64,000 bases of DNA, taken from NCBI GenBank assembly GCA_963575745.1, contig CAUYUJ010018576.1:61001-125000 (forward strand), read 5' to 3'. Positions 63,880-64,000 of the stretch are shown here, piece after piece. Below the pieces are notes generated by a model. It saw only the letters and a program-made list of their open reading frames with translations. It was not told the DNA's origin and did no database searches. Numbering within the stretch: position 1 is the first letter of the stretch; every line of letters starts with the position of its first letter. The translations under genes and the position numbers were made by a program. Origin of the DNA: Prorocentrum cordatum (lineage: Eukaryota > Sar > Dinophyceae > Prorocentrales > Prorocentraceae).

Positions 63880-64000
63880 CAGTAGCAGTAGCAGTAGCAG
63901 TAGCAGTAGCAGTAGCAGTAGCAGTAGCAGTAGCAGTAGCAGTAGCAGTAGCAGTAGCGGCAGTAGTAGTAGTAGTAGTAATGGTAGTATTACCAATAAT
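63787..64000. repeat. (AGT)n then (AGTAGC)n microsatellite
   Basis: AGTAGT to ~63878, AGTAGC to ~63965, then degenerate AGT. It continues past the window edge in degenerate form. Confidence 0.97.

Overview
This looks like nuclear DNA of a dinoflagellate. The strongest evidence is a copy of the conserved dinoflagellate spliced leader (DinoSL) at 61331-61352, minus strand, directly upstream of a retroposed non-LTR element. Three further points agree: satellite- and microsatellite-filled introns, intron ends of the AG|G type including a GC-AG intron, and decayed Ty1/copia and LINE pol genes. The genus cannot be told from the sequence. No rRNA, tRNA, CRISPR array, bacterial operon or plasmid or phage gene was seen. 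Nearly all long open frames in the window are translations of satellites, (CTC)n, (CAT)n, (GAC)n or (GTGT)n tracts.

Layout. 1-3.8 kb: two blocks of a ~102-bp satellite. 3.8-13.8 kb: spacer with small TTAA-flanked inverted-repeat elements, foldback elements, microsatellites and a perfect 62-bp-arm palindrome. 14-21.3 kb: a macrosatellite with alternating CG dyads and a large (GAC)n expansion. 21.3-34 kb: spacer, an ~89-bp satellite array, many microsatellites and one short HEAT-like terminal exon. 34-40 kb: a decayed heptapeptide-repeat ORF, the last exons of an SF1-type helicase whose intron is filled by the ~89-bp satellite, an acidic ORF broken by a 20-bp duplication, and a HEAT-repeat terminal exon. 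40.4-42.7 kb: a 5'-truncated LINE with RNase H, zinc-knuckle tail and poly(A). 43-45.7 kb: microsatellites and another HEAT-repeat terminal exon. 46.45-55.78 kb: a decayed copia-type element between direct terminal repeats. 56.8-61.9 kb: the last two recognised exons of chorismate mutase, separated by a 4.67-kb intron that holds the DinoSL-LINE insertion. 62-64 kb: degenerate minisatellite and (AGT)n.

All host exons I can recognise (chorismate mutase, helicase, three HEAT-type C-termini, the heptad-repeat and acidic ORFs) are on the minus strand. That fits a unidirectional gene cluster whose transcripts would be trans-spliced. The exons are short (roughly 100-280 nt) and are separated by kilobases of repeats. 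The most unusual structural theme is that satellites with unrelated monomers (102 bp and 89 bp) end in one shared tail module of about 40 bp (four copies), and the 89-bp type also has a shared head module. This suggests a repeat element that carries or amplifies satellites, partly inside introns.
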